Below are positions 36,680-48,685 of a stretch of 64,000 nucleotides of DNA, piece after piece. The translations under genes and the position numbers were made by a program. The number at the start of each line of letters is the position of its first letter. The stretch's first letter is position 1. The DNA lies in NCBI RefSeq assembly GCF_047948215.1, contig NC_134464.1, forward strand, positions 3,916,001-3,980,000, given 5' to 3'. Origin of the DNA: Lycorma delicatula. Its lineage: Eukaryota > Arthropoda > Insecta > Hemiptera > Fulgoridae. The notes under the pieces are model-generated. The model was not told the origin of the DNA. It made no database searches and saw only the letters and a list, made by a program, of their open reading frames with translations.

Positions 36680-39600
36680 TGAAATTAACGTTAATTTTCA
36701 TTCGTGTTTTTTTTAACGATCTCCCTTATATCTACGACTGAATATTTTCAATTTCAAATCGACGCTCTCTTGCGGGAGATTATAATTTGTGCCGATAAAT
36801 CCGCTATTTTTCGGGTTTTCGCCTTCTTTTTTGAATCGATTCTTCATACGTTTTTTTGAATGTACTTTTACTTGTTTCGAACCTTCTATTGTTTCTTCTT
36901 TCGTTAGGCGATATTAAAAAGATCCACGTTACACCTTTTTGCATCCGTCGAAACTCATAATCCTGGACCGTCGCGGATATCGTGAACAAGATGGCGTCAA
37001 GTGGCGCGGTGTGTGTCACGGTTCGTGACGTCGAGGTACGAGAGTTAAAACGCATTCGCTCTACGTTTGTTCGACTTCAGCCTTTGCACCCCTTCTGTAA
37101 TAAACCGAACCGGTTTTTTTGCCGGTAATTATTTGACGAATTATTTTTTTTCTTGTTTGAGGGGTATGTACCTTGCTTTTTTAATAACTTGCGGCCGATA
37201 ATAAAATTCACGGTGCGTCGTTTTTCTGTAGCTAAAGAAATAATTTATATTCGTTTGCGGTTAAAAGTCGTGTTACTATAAATAATAGCTTTTAAATGAC
37301 GTATTATATAAATACAGAAAGAGAAAAAGCCGGTATAAAAATAGGTACTCGGGTCGCTAATATACCGTAGTCGGTCGTGACACGCGTTTGATACATCGTG
37401 TATCGTTTAAAATCACCACCGGGGTTGAGCGGAGTATATATATCATCCGTTTCGTTCAACATCTTTACCGTTAAAGTACGCATTAAATGCGGCTTTTTTA
37501 ACCCGGTTTCGCGTAACCAAGGGGCGCCGCATCCCTTTTCAAGGATCTTCGGGGCTGGCAGATCTGGTTCTTGAAGATAGCGAACCAGCCTGAGGCTGAA
37601 AGACTGCGGTAAGGATATCGTTCCTTCAAGTAGCGAAGTGCGAGCGTGTCTGGTCATTTGCCTTGAGTGGTCGATCGCGTGTTTGATAGTCTTGAATTTT
37701 TGTTTAATCCAGGAACACTGTGATATTAAACTTACGAATCGGTTTCCGATTTATATTTACTTATCTTATTAATTTTAATATTATTGATGATTTATATAAG
37801 TTCTTTTTATTTCAGTGCTTATTGTATATTCAGGGGGCTTCGAATTCGGCTAACTGTTTTCGAGTTTCGTATTTATCCTTCGAAATGTAATGACATAAAT
37901 CGATTAAAACTGTTCGTTCAACAAACGCATTCTACCTCCATCGTATTACAAACCGATCTTTATAATGTAAATCGGTTATAATGTTTTTTCGTTAACTTGC
38001 AAAACGGGGAAGATTTGCACGACGATAACCCTCGTTATTCTCTTTCCGCGTGTTTTTACATTTTTAACGAATTCATTTCGGATTTTTTTTTTTAATTTTT
38101 CGACGTGACCGGTTGCAATTTGTTTTTTCTTTGACGCGCATCGTTTTATTATACAGGAGTTTACAAATCGATCGTACACGTTGAAGATTTCTTTACGCGC
38201 AATGTATTTTGCGGTAAACGGATAGAAGCTGTACATCGTGGTGCGAACTTCGGCTAAATAGCGGCGATTTATCCGTGCGGGACGAAAATAATTTTACCTA
38301 TAATTTACGTTAAAAATTTAATCGTCTAACTAGGAACAGGAAAGCGCTGGCCGTTGCAGATTCAAAATACTTTTAAACATTTTCCGGTCGGGGGATTTGA
38401 TCGAAAAGGCCTCCGGTTCGATGTTTTCAACGGTCGGAGTCGAGTCGTTTAAAAACGGCAGCTTAAGCGTCCTCTTTAAATTTACTCGAGTAGAGGTTTT
38501 TGAACGATAGAACAAGTATAAATAAGCAGATTTTTTTTATATATATATAAAAATGCGAGTTGTATGTATAACACGGTTTATTTTTGTTTATCGCTACGAT
38601 ATGAAACGGTGTTATTAAGCTTCAAAATTATCGGCAAAATACTGAAGGCCGCTAGAATATTTCTAATTATCATCGTCGTCGTCGATAATGATAATTATTC
38701 GTAATCGTCGATGCTTTTCATTTAATATTATTCATCGACTACACGTAATCGAAACCTTTTTTCTTCGCTTCTTTTTTAACTTTATAAAGTTTATTAAATT
38801 AAATTTACGTTTCCTATTATTTTAAGGTTAATCGCGTTACGTCTGATTAGTTGTTGAAATTACTAATTAAAAATTAAATCCTGATCCTCTTGTTAAGCGG
38901 TTAGATCTTTTATAGAAGATGGATCGCGAGAGAGAGAGAGAGAGTGAGCGAGAAAGTGAGTGAACGAGTTGTGAACGGGAGAGGAAATGTTATTGTGGAT
39001 GCTTAATTATACAGCTATAGAAATCGCTTCAGTACGTCCTCATAAAATAATTAATTACTTTAGATCGGTGTTGTAGTAGTAGTAGTAGTAGTGCCCTTTG
39101 TATTAATGAAAAAGGATCAATCCGTCTTAGAAAAGTGCTTCGTCTTGTACGAACGTTAAGGCTTTTTATTTAAGTATTGCGTTTTCTTTTTTTTCTTTTC
39201 GGTCGTTTCTTGTCTTTATTTAATTTTTTTTTTCTAACTTTGCAGTCGACAGTGTATCTACTTATTATACAGGAAATTGTATTCGTATTCGGTGTTTTAT
39301 ATTTTTTTCTTTGTCTCTTTTGTCGTTTTTTGTTTTTTTGTTTTTTTTACCTACTGTATTTCTAATTTTATTTTTATATCTCTGTTAATCCTGGAGGCTG
39401 TATTATACTAATTGTTTTGCCGTTGTACCGCTTCATTAACGGTATAGTTGCGGCACGGTTAATGAAATCTCTGGAAAACTCTTATTATATGTATTATTAG
39501 CCGGTTTTTTAAGTCTCTTGCTTGTTTTAGCTATATAAAATTCTACGTTTACTTCATAAACGCTAAAATTAGTCGCGCTTTAACAGTTTATATTATTTTT

Positions 39601-40480
39601 TTCCCACCGTTACGCAAATAGAATTTTTTTCGTATTATCTTTCTAATATCGCCGTATTACCAGATGCCGGGACATTTGATTTTACGGAAATTTTTATTAT
39701 TTTTTAAAAACCGTTAAATTCGAGGTCGGTAATTAGGTAACTGAAACTTAAAAAGCCTAAAAAAAATCAACGTTGTAATTTACATAGAAATAATCGTATC
39801 CGTAATATAATAAGTAAATAGATAACTCTAGCTACCCTGAAGATTATTGAAATGAATTCGTAAACGAGAAAATCGCTAATAAAAGATTTTACTGAAAGCG
39901 TAAGACTAGGAAATTGGAAATAATAATAATATTTAGAAGTTTAAAATTAGTATCGGGCTCGTAAAAAAATCAGAATTGCGACAACGCTTGGAAACCGCTC
40001 AAAAAATTACTTTATTTTTAAAAATCGAACGAGGAATTACGTCTTCGTGAAACTTAATTTTAATAACGATGTTAGAGGACCAATAATATCTAATCTCAAA
40101 TCAAAATGGCCATCTAGATTTCAAGTGTAATATTTTAAACGATTTTAAGGGTTCATTGTATGTATATGCCTTAAAAACTAGTACGTTCCAAAAACGTTCA
40201 TATCGTTGATCGGATTACATTCCTTCGATGAAACGGATCTTACAACCGATTAGAAGTCAGCTCGACGTACATAAAATAAAAGTTTTCATAACATCGCCTA
40301 CTTATTTAGCAAGGTTCGTTTTAGAAACTAAACTTATAGCCTGTCGGGAACGGTTTAATGCTCCTTGAAGAGTTATAAATTTCATTTAAAATGTCCTTCG
40401 GAAATTAAAACCGAAGCGGAACAGTTTAATGTTTATATTTGTCCGGGTTTATCTTTCACAAAATGTAATTGCGGCTGCGC
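36680..40480. other. Intergenic DNA, possible Tigger/pogo trace near 37.55 kb
   Basis: A 117-codon minus frame at 37304-37657 is unrecognised. In an overlapping minus frame SLSASGWFAIFKNQI (about 37595-37550) resembles the AS-GW-xxFK motif of CENP-B-type HTH domains in pogo/Tigger transposases; this is weak. A purine run with (GA)n lies at 38929-38945, (GTA)n at 39070-39092 and a T-rich tract at 39170-39370. No other gene is seen. Confidence 0.35.
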
Positions 40481-40484
40481 TAAT

Positions 40485-41160
40485 TCAAATTAAAAGTCGA
40501 TGCGATATAGAAACGACAGTACTCCGGCGTAAAGCTTGTTGATCTGAACTGTTTACTACCAAATCAAATCGTAATCTTTCATTTCCCGATAAGTCATCGT
40601 CGCCTATATCAACGCTTAAATCGCTATCGCCATTTACGGTAATAAATAAGATGTTTTTATTTTTTTGACACGGTCGCACCCTGATTTCTATTCCGCGTTT
40701 GTAATTGAAATCGCTCGTTAATATTAAAATTATATGTTCGCTACGTACTCTCTTAAAACCGCCCAAATTTTTTCAATCCGATTTAATTCCGGAGAATAAG
40801 CAGGCGATCTCAAAGGGCTGACTTTTCTCGGCTAAAACCGAATCGATTTTAAACAATTTAACGCGCGGTTTATGCGGTTTTATAAACCATACGATTCTGA
40901 TGTCAACATTGTACTCGTAAATGACAAGTTGTTTTGTATAAGCCGATCGATCATCACGGCTGCTTTTCGCGGGATAGAGGATCGTTTTACCCGCCGCTCG
41001 TAAGTAACAGAACTCATTATCGTCACGGTATTTTCCTGTTTCGGTACCAGATTTAAAAATAAGAAGCGCGTTCTTCACTAAACTATTTTCGTCATGATTA
41101 TTTAGCGTCACGCTCGCCTTAAGAAATCGGAGCGGCAAGGATGCGGTCAAAGCCGTCACT
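40485..41160 (-). pseudogene. Tc1-like transposase relic, C-terminal part
   Basis: Minus strand: HKPRVKLFKIDSVLAEK (about 40895-40830), corresponding to the second catalytic region with the Asp no longer visible. It is followed after a one-base shift by VSPLRSPAYSPELNRIEKIW and AVLRE (about 40827-40755). The AYSPELNxIE..W block is the hallmark of Tc1 transposases, and its Glu (in RIEK) is the third catalytic residue. Two overlapping open frames (40773-41159 and 40485-40766) cover it in shifted frames, so the copy is frameshifted. Upstream residues to 41160 do not align clearly. Confidence 0.7.
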
Positions 41161-41398
41161 CCACGATATCGGTTTGGTACGATCGGCGTTTACATACGAT
41201 TGTCCGTGTAAATTATCGGTCTGCGGTTACGGTACTCGTTAATAGAGCTCTTAAATCGGTTCCCGATTTCCTAATTTTTTTATTAAAATTTTTATATTAT
41301 ATATAGTTTTTTCCCCGTTTGAACCCCGTATCTTTGATAATAAACCGTAAACATCTAAGGCTTCCTTGAAAATTGATTTTCTCTTTTACGACCGATAG

Positions 41399-41556
41399 TT
41401 TTTTTTTTAACCTCCTGGACCACCGTTAGGTATTACTTAAAAGGATGAGACGAATGAAAATTTTTGTAGCGTGTGAAAATGTTATGCCCGACCGGGATTC
41501 GAACTCGGGTCCTTCGGATGAACGGTCGAGACGTCACCACTCGCGCCAGGGAGGCC
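41399..41556 (-). mobile_element. tRNA-derived SINE family 2, copy 1, with poly(A) tail
   Basis: On the minus strand a tRNA-like head (about 41556-41484) has A box tggcgcgagtgg (41548-41537) and B box gttcgaatccc (41504-41494). A non-tRNA body follows, with cattttcacacgctac, and the element ends in 11 A residues (T run at 41399-41409 on plus). Internal pol III boxes plus a tail identify it as a SINE and not a host tRNA gene. A plus-strand frame (PTGIRTRVLRMNGRDVTTR) is the usual antisense-tRNA artefact. Confidence 0.85.
41494..41548 (-). promoter_or_regulatory. Internal pol III A and B boxes of SINE family 2
   Basis: A box 41537-41548 (tggcgcgagtgg) and B box 41494-41504 (gttcgaatccc), spaced as in a tRNA gene. 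They would recruit TFIIIC and drive transcription on the minus strand if still active. Confidence 0.75.
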
Positions 41557-41569
41557 GGCAGGGTTCCCG

Positions 41570-44500
41570 CTGTAGCGAAGAGGAACATTAACGTTAAAGA
41601 CTGTCGGGGGCTCCCTTCCTACCTGCGCAAACTGTGTCCGTACTCGAGAGCCAGCCAACCACGATTTTAAATCGGAAGAATGTTCTGCGTTTACTTCGGG
41701 AACCTAGTTGGAAAACAGATAATAGCGGTGCAGTCTTTATAATAACATCGTCTTCATAATCTGTCTGAAGGTTGATCGTATTAAATTTATTCTTATGTTT
41801 ATATACGCGTATAAATACCTTTCTAAAATGTCATAACCCTTATTATTCATACCCGTGTTGGATTTTTTAATATCTACTATTATATTAATATATAATGAAC
41901 TTAGGTTAGTTTATTATATATTTTTAAATTTGTCTGAATATATGATATTGTGTGCTTGTTTTTAATCAAATGATCTGATACATTCGAAAAACCCGGTTTA
42001 CTTTATTATAACTTCTACAATGTTCCGTGAATCTGGTTTTAAAAGATGTAATGCTTTTACCAGTATAAATACGGTTACTATCATTACATTCGATTTTATA
42101 AATACCACTCAAATTGTATACATAAGAAGGATTATTACATTTATTACTTGTTAGGTGTATTTTATTCGTCTGGTATGCAGGTTTAAACTTTTATAATCAT
42201 AAACTTTTGTAATGCGTTTGATTATTTTGTCAAATTGTTGTATTGGTACAGAGGATTATGGTTCATAAAAGAATTGATTGAAAAAAAAAACATATATATA
42301 TATATATATCTGTGAAACAATTAAGACGATTAAAGATTGGACGTGTTTACAGTAAATGTGTATTCCACACTCAAAACCGACGCTAAGCCGAACTTTTCTT
42401 TTTTCATTTTCAACCTTCTCCCCCCCCCCTTCATCATCGCCCGATATTCGTCTGTATATCTTTTATTTTGTACATTTCGTTTCTTATTTTTCTACCGGAT
42501 CCGATTTTCAGTTATCGATAGTGTGCAGCGTGTATGTGTACGCGGAATAAATAGGTCGCTAAGGATTACGGCAAGGGTCAATAATCGAAAGGGAGATGTA
42601 AAGCCGTCGACTTGTTTGTTTCCTTTCTCCAGATTATGTTTGTAGACCGATAGAATAAGAACGAAGGGGTAACTCGATCGGTACCAACGTCATAGTAATT
42701 TATTATTCGTAGCCCGGTTCTTCATTTTTCACAAAACAAGTTCTTTCGTTTTTTAAAGAAAACCTTTTAGTCGCGCTGTTGTCTTTTATCGTTTGTTACT
42801 TTCGTCTATTTTTTTTGACATTTAATGTAATTTTTTTCCCGGTCGTTTAAAGTTCTGTTTTTATGTTTAAGAAAATTTAGTGACAAATAACAATAGCAGT
42901 GATTTTACATTTTCACGCTATTCGGTTCTACTGTTTTACATATCGGATTGCATTTTAACTGTACTGTTATTTCTAGAATAATAGCGGGAAGCGTAAACTG
43001 TTGTTATTTAAAAAAAAAAAATTATTTTGAATATATCGATGCTTCACTTCTTTAAAACTGTCTATTGATATTGATCTTATTTTGTACTTGCGCAAGACAT
43101 TTTTAAAGTTTTTGGATAAATCGATTTCATACGTATTAATCAAATCGAGATATAAAGTATTAAATGTTTCACGATCTGCAAAATTTGATCGTGTTTTCCC
43201 TTGGATGTCGAAAGCTATACCGTATAACTAACTATATAGCTAAAGATGAAAAAGTATAAACTCCTTTGAAAAAAGAAACAAAATTGCGGTTTTTATATCT
43301 AATTTTTTTTTCTTTTTTAAAGAAGATATATAAAAATCTGCTTTTAATATGGACGGCCGACTCAAAAAGTCGAAATTCAAAAAAGAATCTGAATATATAT
43401 GTAGCCGTATATATTTATTTTTTTGCAAATTTTAATATATACTGAATTTAACGAATTTAATCCTTTCGCGAAATTGAATTAACAAAGTGAAAATTATTTT
43501 TTTACACAATAATAAATAATTATTTTAATTTATTTCACTTTAAAATACAAAAAGAAATCGTCGTTCGTAATCGATTATAAAAGATCCGAATATAACCTTA
43601 CTGTATTAACGATATCGTAAAAACTTCTTTTAAGGAAGATAAAGATCAGAGACCGTTTACCGTCAAGAAAGTACTCCTCTGTATTCCCGTTCTTTCAGAT
43701 CGGATATGTAATACTGTCTAATCAGAATACGTTTTAAATTAGCTAAACTAATTATGAACGTAAACATTGTTATTTTAAACGAGTCCTTAATTTATTTCAG
43801 TAAACTGTTTAAACCTCTCTTATACAGAGAAACGTTCGAGCTTGCGATAGCCTACAGATTTATTTGGAAACTGGGGTGCGATTTATGATAAAATAAAGGC
43901 ATTTAAAAGAGATTTTGCAGTAATAAAGTTTACCTCTGATCATCCTACAATACGTACGTAGATCAGTGCGCCGTATAATAGTTATTTATAACACACATAT
44001 ATATCGAGACTTCTTTATAAGATCGATTTATTATTAATAAATAAATTTTTAAAAATAACGCTACATTTGGACCGGTAAGTCGATTTACCGGGTGTAGAAG
44101 CGATTAAATTTGCGGTCCGATAATATCAATAGCTCTTAATAACGGTGGGTTCGTAGTTGGTGACGCCATCACTTATAGTGAAAGCAGTATTTCTCTCTCC
44201 TTATCTGTGCGCACCGACCCGCGCATAGCGGATTATTATTTCGCTCGAGGTGTACTGTAGAATTATCTTGCAAAGTTTTCAGTTTACTCGATGTTAGAAA
44301 TAAATCTTTCGGATTATTGAAATAAAAATTTATTCGAGCCTAGAACCCACCCTTCTGTCTAATCGTGCGACCGCCGGACAGATATTTTGTAAATAGTTCC
44401 CGAGTAGGTCTAAAAAACAGATAATTTCCGCGAAATAAGGAAGCAAGGATATTAAAAAGAGTCGTTTAAGTGCGAAAGGATGATCCGCAGAGTCGCGTCT

Positions 44501-44815
44501 GGATAAACCCCCCTGCCGCCTGATATTTATTTTTAATATTCTTTTACGTACTCCAAACGATGAGAACAGACTTAGAGAAAGATATATGATTTAATCGTTA
44601 AATATATCGTTGAAAAATATTGTTTTTCTTGCTGAAAAACTTCAAAAACGAGGTGCTCGAAGAAAGACTTGGTTCCTCTCAGAATGTCACCGGTCCTTCT
44701 GAAGGATTTATCGATTCATTATTGAGATTCCCTCTTGCTATTTCGACTGAGATTTCGTAGTATGTTTATTTCAACTATAAATTTTAATCTGGTAGTCGCA
44801 AAAAACCTACGTCGG
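41570..44815. other. AT-rich intergenic DNA, no gene seen
   Basis: No coding or RNA signal recognised. Contains a (TA)n at 42292-42309 and a C run at 42421-42428. Frames such as 42337-42645 are low-complexity. Confidence 0.5.
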
Positions 44816-44819
44816 AAAT

Positions 44820-44960
44820 TACGTCCACTGCTGATCTCCGCGGCGGAATGGTAGATCCCGGTTCGAATCGGAGTCAGACACGGCATTTTTCGTACGATAA
44901 AAAATGTCCATTTCATATTCCCGTGCACAAGCTTCGATCTTATATGGTGAATTAATAAAA
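44820..44960 (+). mobile_element. tRNA-derived SINE family 2-like copy, internally deleted
   Basis: gcggcggaatggtag followed almost at once by atcccggttcgaatc and a cacggcatttttcgtacg body resembles the family 2 order (A box, B box, gcat-cattttcacacgc). Most of the sequence between A and B boxes is lost. The 3' side ends in an A-rich stretch at 44948-44974. Confidence 0.5.
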
Positions 44961-45691
44961 AATAAATAAAAAAATTATTTGTCTTAATATTATGGCAATA
45001 TTATTATCTTAAAGGCAATATCTTAATATCTCAATATTAAGAAATTTTGTTTCTGTTTGTGTTAACCGCTTTAACTCTCATTCAAATTGCGGTTAAATAA
45101 TAATAAAGTGAAATACATTATCGCTTCCGAATGATATGTATTTTTTCTGGGATGTGATATTATACATCTACATGTAAAACGTTTATTGATGGTTTATTTT
45201 TTTTATTTACCCGTATCGATTTATATTCTCCTTTTTTGACACAAACACACACATATATTAAAGACTTGATTTTTTTTTCTACCTGATGTACAAAAATCCG
45301 GAACATTGCTTTTACAAATTTTTTCATTAGTCCTAGCTTGATATGGAAAGGGGGTAAAAATATTTTTTGGGTTCGTGAATAATATTTTTCCCGTTTTGAG
45401 TTAAGTTGTCTCGTTTCTTCCATTCTATGGTAAAATAATGTTTATCCCTAGCTCGGCTGTTGCGTTCGCAAAGAAAACACATGTACTTAGTATACCCTAA
45501 CTGCACACGCAACAAAATAGCTATAACTTTCAAATCACCACGTATGTTCCGCTATGTTTTTTATAATATATTTTTTCAAGAACGTCTTTCATCACATCTT
45601 ATGTTTCTTTAAAATTAATACCTTAAGCGATCGGTATCGAAGGATATTTGTTACCGTTGTGTAGTAGAACCACTTTTAAACTATACTTGGA

Positions 45692-45955
45692 CGAATCTAT
45701 GAAAAGCCGCCAGTCCTCAGGTTTATGAACTTGTCCTAAGTGCAACATCAGCTCATTAATATTTGTGCAATAAACCAAAATATTTTCATCGATAAAGTAC
45801 TGAGAAAGTTTTTTTTGTCGGCTTCGAAAGCCTGAAATTTTTGTATTTTTTTAAAGTAAATTCCAGTCTTGCAGTTTAATCCTAACAGTTCAGCTTGATT
45901 TTTGATAAATTTAAATTCCAAACCAAGTCATTTAATTAACCTTGTTAAGTCTTTT
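45692..45955 (-). repeat. Direct duplication within the relic, copy 1
   Basis: gaaaagccgccagtcctcag through atcgataaagtactgagaaa and aacagttcagcttga matches 46612-46870 at about 85-90 per cent by eye, same orientation, offset by about 920 bp. Copy 1 retains catcagctcatt that copy 2 lacks. Confidence 0.9.
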
Positions 45956-46611
45956 AATAAAAATGTTAAAGGATTTCAAAAGTGGTGAGTGATATAAATA
46001 TTCTGAGTTCATGTTCATTTTCAGCATCGGAAACTAGATTAAAATCATTTATCTCGTGTAGGAAACAAAAGTTATGTTTATCAGTATTAATTTTAGTGTT
46101 ATATTTTTGCTTCTTCAGGTAAGCTTGTGGCTTGTTGATTTGCAAATAATTATTTCACAGTCACTGGTAAGTTTTAACATAAAACTTTACTACAATTTTT
46201 TAAATCTTTCCTAGCAAAACGATAAATATAATTTTAGAGTATGTTGTAATGTCGCTTTCTCTCTCTTAGTATTTAATAGAGATGAGTCTTGTGTGAATTC
46301 TTCTAAAGCTATCTAGTCTGATCATTATATTACTCATTATGTCCTCTTTGTGCAACTCATTTTACTTCAACGTGTGCAACACATATGAATTTAATTGTTA
46401 CATTTTACATAAATAATCTGTCGTGAAATAGTCAGACCTACGTTGTCTCATCTCAATTTAATACTTTTTAGAAAGTAATTTATATGTCACTGATGGCAAT
46501 ACTATAGGCCAGTAGCCCATAGGTAAGTTTGCTGGTTTCCCTGGTTTTAAAATGGCTACTACCTTCGATCTGTAGGCACGCTACCGGTCTGCATTACGTC
46601 AGTGAACAATC

Positions 46612-46870
46612 TGTGAAAAGCCGCCAGTCCTCAGGTTTATGAACTTTCCCTAAGCGCAACAATATTTGTGCACTAAACCAAATTATTTTCATCGATAAAG
46701 TACTGAGAAAGTTCTTTTTGTCGGCTTCGAAAACCCGACATTTTTGTATTTTTTTAAAGTAAATTCCAACCTTGCAGTCTTCAGCCTAACAGTTCAGCTT
46801 GACGTTTTGATAAATTTAAATCTCTAACCGAGTCATTTTATTCACCTTGTGAGTGGAAGATAATTCAAAT
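46612..46870 (-). repeat. Direct duplication within the relic, copy 2
   Basis: Second unit of the duplication described for 45692-45955; it continues into further protein-like sequence that copy 1 does not have on that side. Confidence 0.9.
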
Positions 46871-47153
46871 TCAAAATCGTTGTTTTCTTCAGTACTGCCC
46901 GATTTCTTCATCGCTGCTTTCGAAATATATATTCACAGGAACTGGAATAATTTCACTGTGAGGTACAGCTTGATTGCGGATTGCAATGGAGGATATTTTA
47001 CAGTACGTTTAGGTTTTTTTTAGAAATTCCAGACGAACTTTTTAAACGAAAGTAACAGTCGGTTACATGATCCTTCGGTTCACGCCATAACATAGGTACA
47101 CCAAATGGCAAAACCTTCCGTGAACTACCGAACAATTAGTGATTGATTATCAA

Positions 47154-47386
47154 CCCTCCGGGTTGGTCTAGTGGTGAACGCGTCTTCCCAAATCAGCCGA
47201 TTTGGAAGTCGAGAGTTCCAGCGTTCAAGTCCTAGTAAAGCCAGCTATTTTTACACGGACTTGAATACTAGATCGTGGATATCGGTGTTCTTTGGCGGTC
47301 GGGTTTCAATTAACCACACATCTCAGGAACGGTCGAACTGAGAATGTACAAGACTACACTTCATTTACACTCGTACATATCATCCT
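47154..47386 (+). mobile_element. tRNA-derived SINE family 1, copy 2 (fullest)
   Basis: About 233 bp. A box tggtctagtgg at 47164-47174 and B box gttcaagtcc at 47223-47232 sit inside a tRNA-like head. The body contains ggacttgaatactag and ends acaagactacacttcattta, cactcgtacatatca. No obvious poly(A) follows. Copies occur at 32701-32886 and 57380-57474. Confidence 0.85.
47164..47232 (+). promoter_or_regulatory. Internal pol III A and B boxes of SINE family 1
   Basis: tggtctagtgg and gttcaagtcc with about 48 bp between them, as in tRNA genes. Confidence 0.75.
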
Positions 47387-47655
47387 CCTGTATTAATTCC
47401 AACGATTAATACAAACAACTTAGCTGTGTTTTTAGTTACATGTTTTGATCTGCACAGACATGATTAATATTAATCTCATCCATGAAGGCTCACTTTTCAG
47501 TATTAGATATGAAGTCATAATATGTGACTACGGTATGGTTTAATTCTTTGTCTAGTATTGTTTATTTACAAATTAAAATTTACGTTAACATAGTTAAACA
47601 ATAAAAAATGAGCTAACAAAATACAATATAGGAGCTTAAAATGTTAAATATACGT

Positions 47656-47673
47656 TGTCTGTCTGTGTGTCTG

Positions 47674-47705
<32 letters not shown>
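47656..47705. repeat. (TGTC)n microsatellite
   Basis: About a dozen TCTG units with two interruptions. Confidence 0.9.
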
Positions 47706-48632
47706 ACGTAGTAGACAGAAAGTTAACGGTTTTAAATTTTAAGAACTTTTTTTAAATCGGGTGTTTATTTTTTCTATAAATTTGGTTTTATTAGGATTGG
47801 AGGTGGCAATTATAATTCATAAAGGATAAGTATTTTATTATATATAAAATATAAATTTAAAAAAATTGTATTTATTTAATTTTATTATTATTTATTTATT
47901 ATTTAAATATAAATTTATTATATATATATATATATAACTATCGGATTATATTTATGTGAATTTTGTGTTATCCGGATGAAATTAATCGTCAACCTTAATC
48001 GCAGAAATAAGGGAATTTGTAAACTTTTAAAATTAATTAAATTTTTTCCGTTAAAAATCTAAAATGTAATTTTTAGATATTTTAGTAATGACATTTTATA
48101 ATGGATTAAAATAAAGAGCTTCAGCTGTTTTTTTTTCACATTTATTCTAGTTAGGTTTTTGATTGTATTTTTCCTCGAGAATAATTCTCGATAGATAAAG
48201 GAGGATATGTAAGTCGTAAGGTAATAAGTTTTTATTTTATCCTTAATTCGTTTGATTTTTCATTAATCTTCACACATTGTAGTACAGCTTTGTCATATGC
48301 AGTAGCGACCCTTATTTATGAAGCGATTGTATATGCAGCTTGTTAGCCCATTACCGATGCAAAACGTGTTATTAATAAGACTCCTGACTGTAGAAGAGAG
48401 AGGGTGGATAGAAGACTATTTCGAATGCGCATTCGTGTTAAAATATAGCTTTGCGATCGACTTACGGGGTAAGGATTGTACGATAGCATTCCGATGACTG
48501 GTTTTCTAAAGTTGAGAAATAGAGGGGGTTTCCCGTCGCCTTTTTCGCCGAATATACCAATCAGCACGCCAAACGTACGGAATCGCGGGTGATATTTTGT
48601 CTCGCATACGACACCTTCACTCTGTTCATCAA

Positions 48633-48685
48633 TAGGACTGGTTGTACGGTAAACAAAATTATTTTTAGAGAAAGCGATTCTGGTA
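48633..48685. repeat. Short dispersed segment shared with 51985-52040
   Basis: gactggttgtacggtaaac ... tttttagagaaagc aligns with gacgggctgtacggtgaat ... tattagagaaagc. The minus strand reads IAFSKNNFVYRTTSPI here and CAFSNSNDIHRTARLI in the other copy, so both may derive from one coding element that I cannot name. Confidence 0.5.

Larger units (their letters stand above)
45160..46985 (-). pseudogene. Relic of a second multicopy uncharacterised protein, partly duplicated
   Basis: Minus strand: SVRDLNLSKRQAELLG and RLQGWNLL (about 46830-46770), RSRQKELSQYFIDENN (about 46725), VHKPEDWRLF (about 46640). The same region repeats at 45950-45690 and then continues: IDSSKYSLKVVLLHNGNKYP (about 45700-45640), VIAILLRVQLGYTKYMCFLC (about 45530-45470), REKYYSRTQKIFLPPFHIKL and GLMKKFVKAM (about 45390-45310). 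I recognise the order from an uncharacterised family with many copies in insect and cnidarian genomes (from memory). Frameshifts and stops prevent expression. The duplication means the N-terminal part is present twice, with 650 bp of unrelated sequence between. Confidence 0.7.

Noticed and set aside
37304..37657. 117-codon minus frame as a gene
   Set aside because: No recognised domain, no splice or promoter context; a transposon-like motif appears in another frame.
41484..41556. Functional tRNA gene
   Set aside because: The tRNA-like head continues into a non-tRNA body and poly(A) tail, so it is a SINE.
47154..47240. Functional tRNA gene
   Set aside because: The same head occurs three times with a common downstream body, and acceptor-stem pairing is not convincing.
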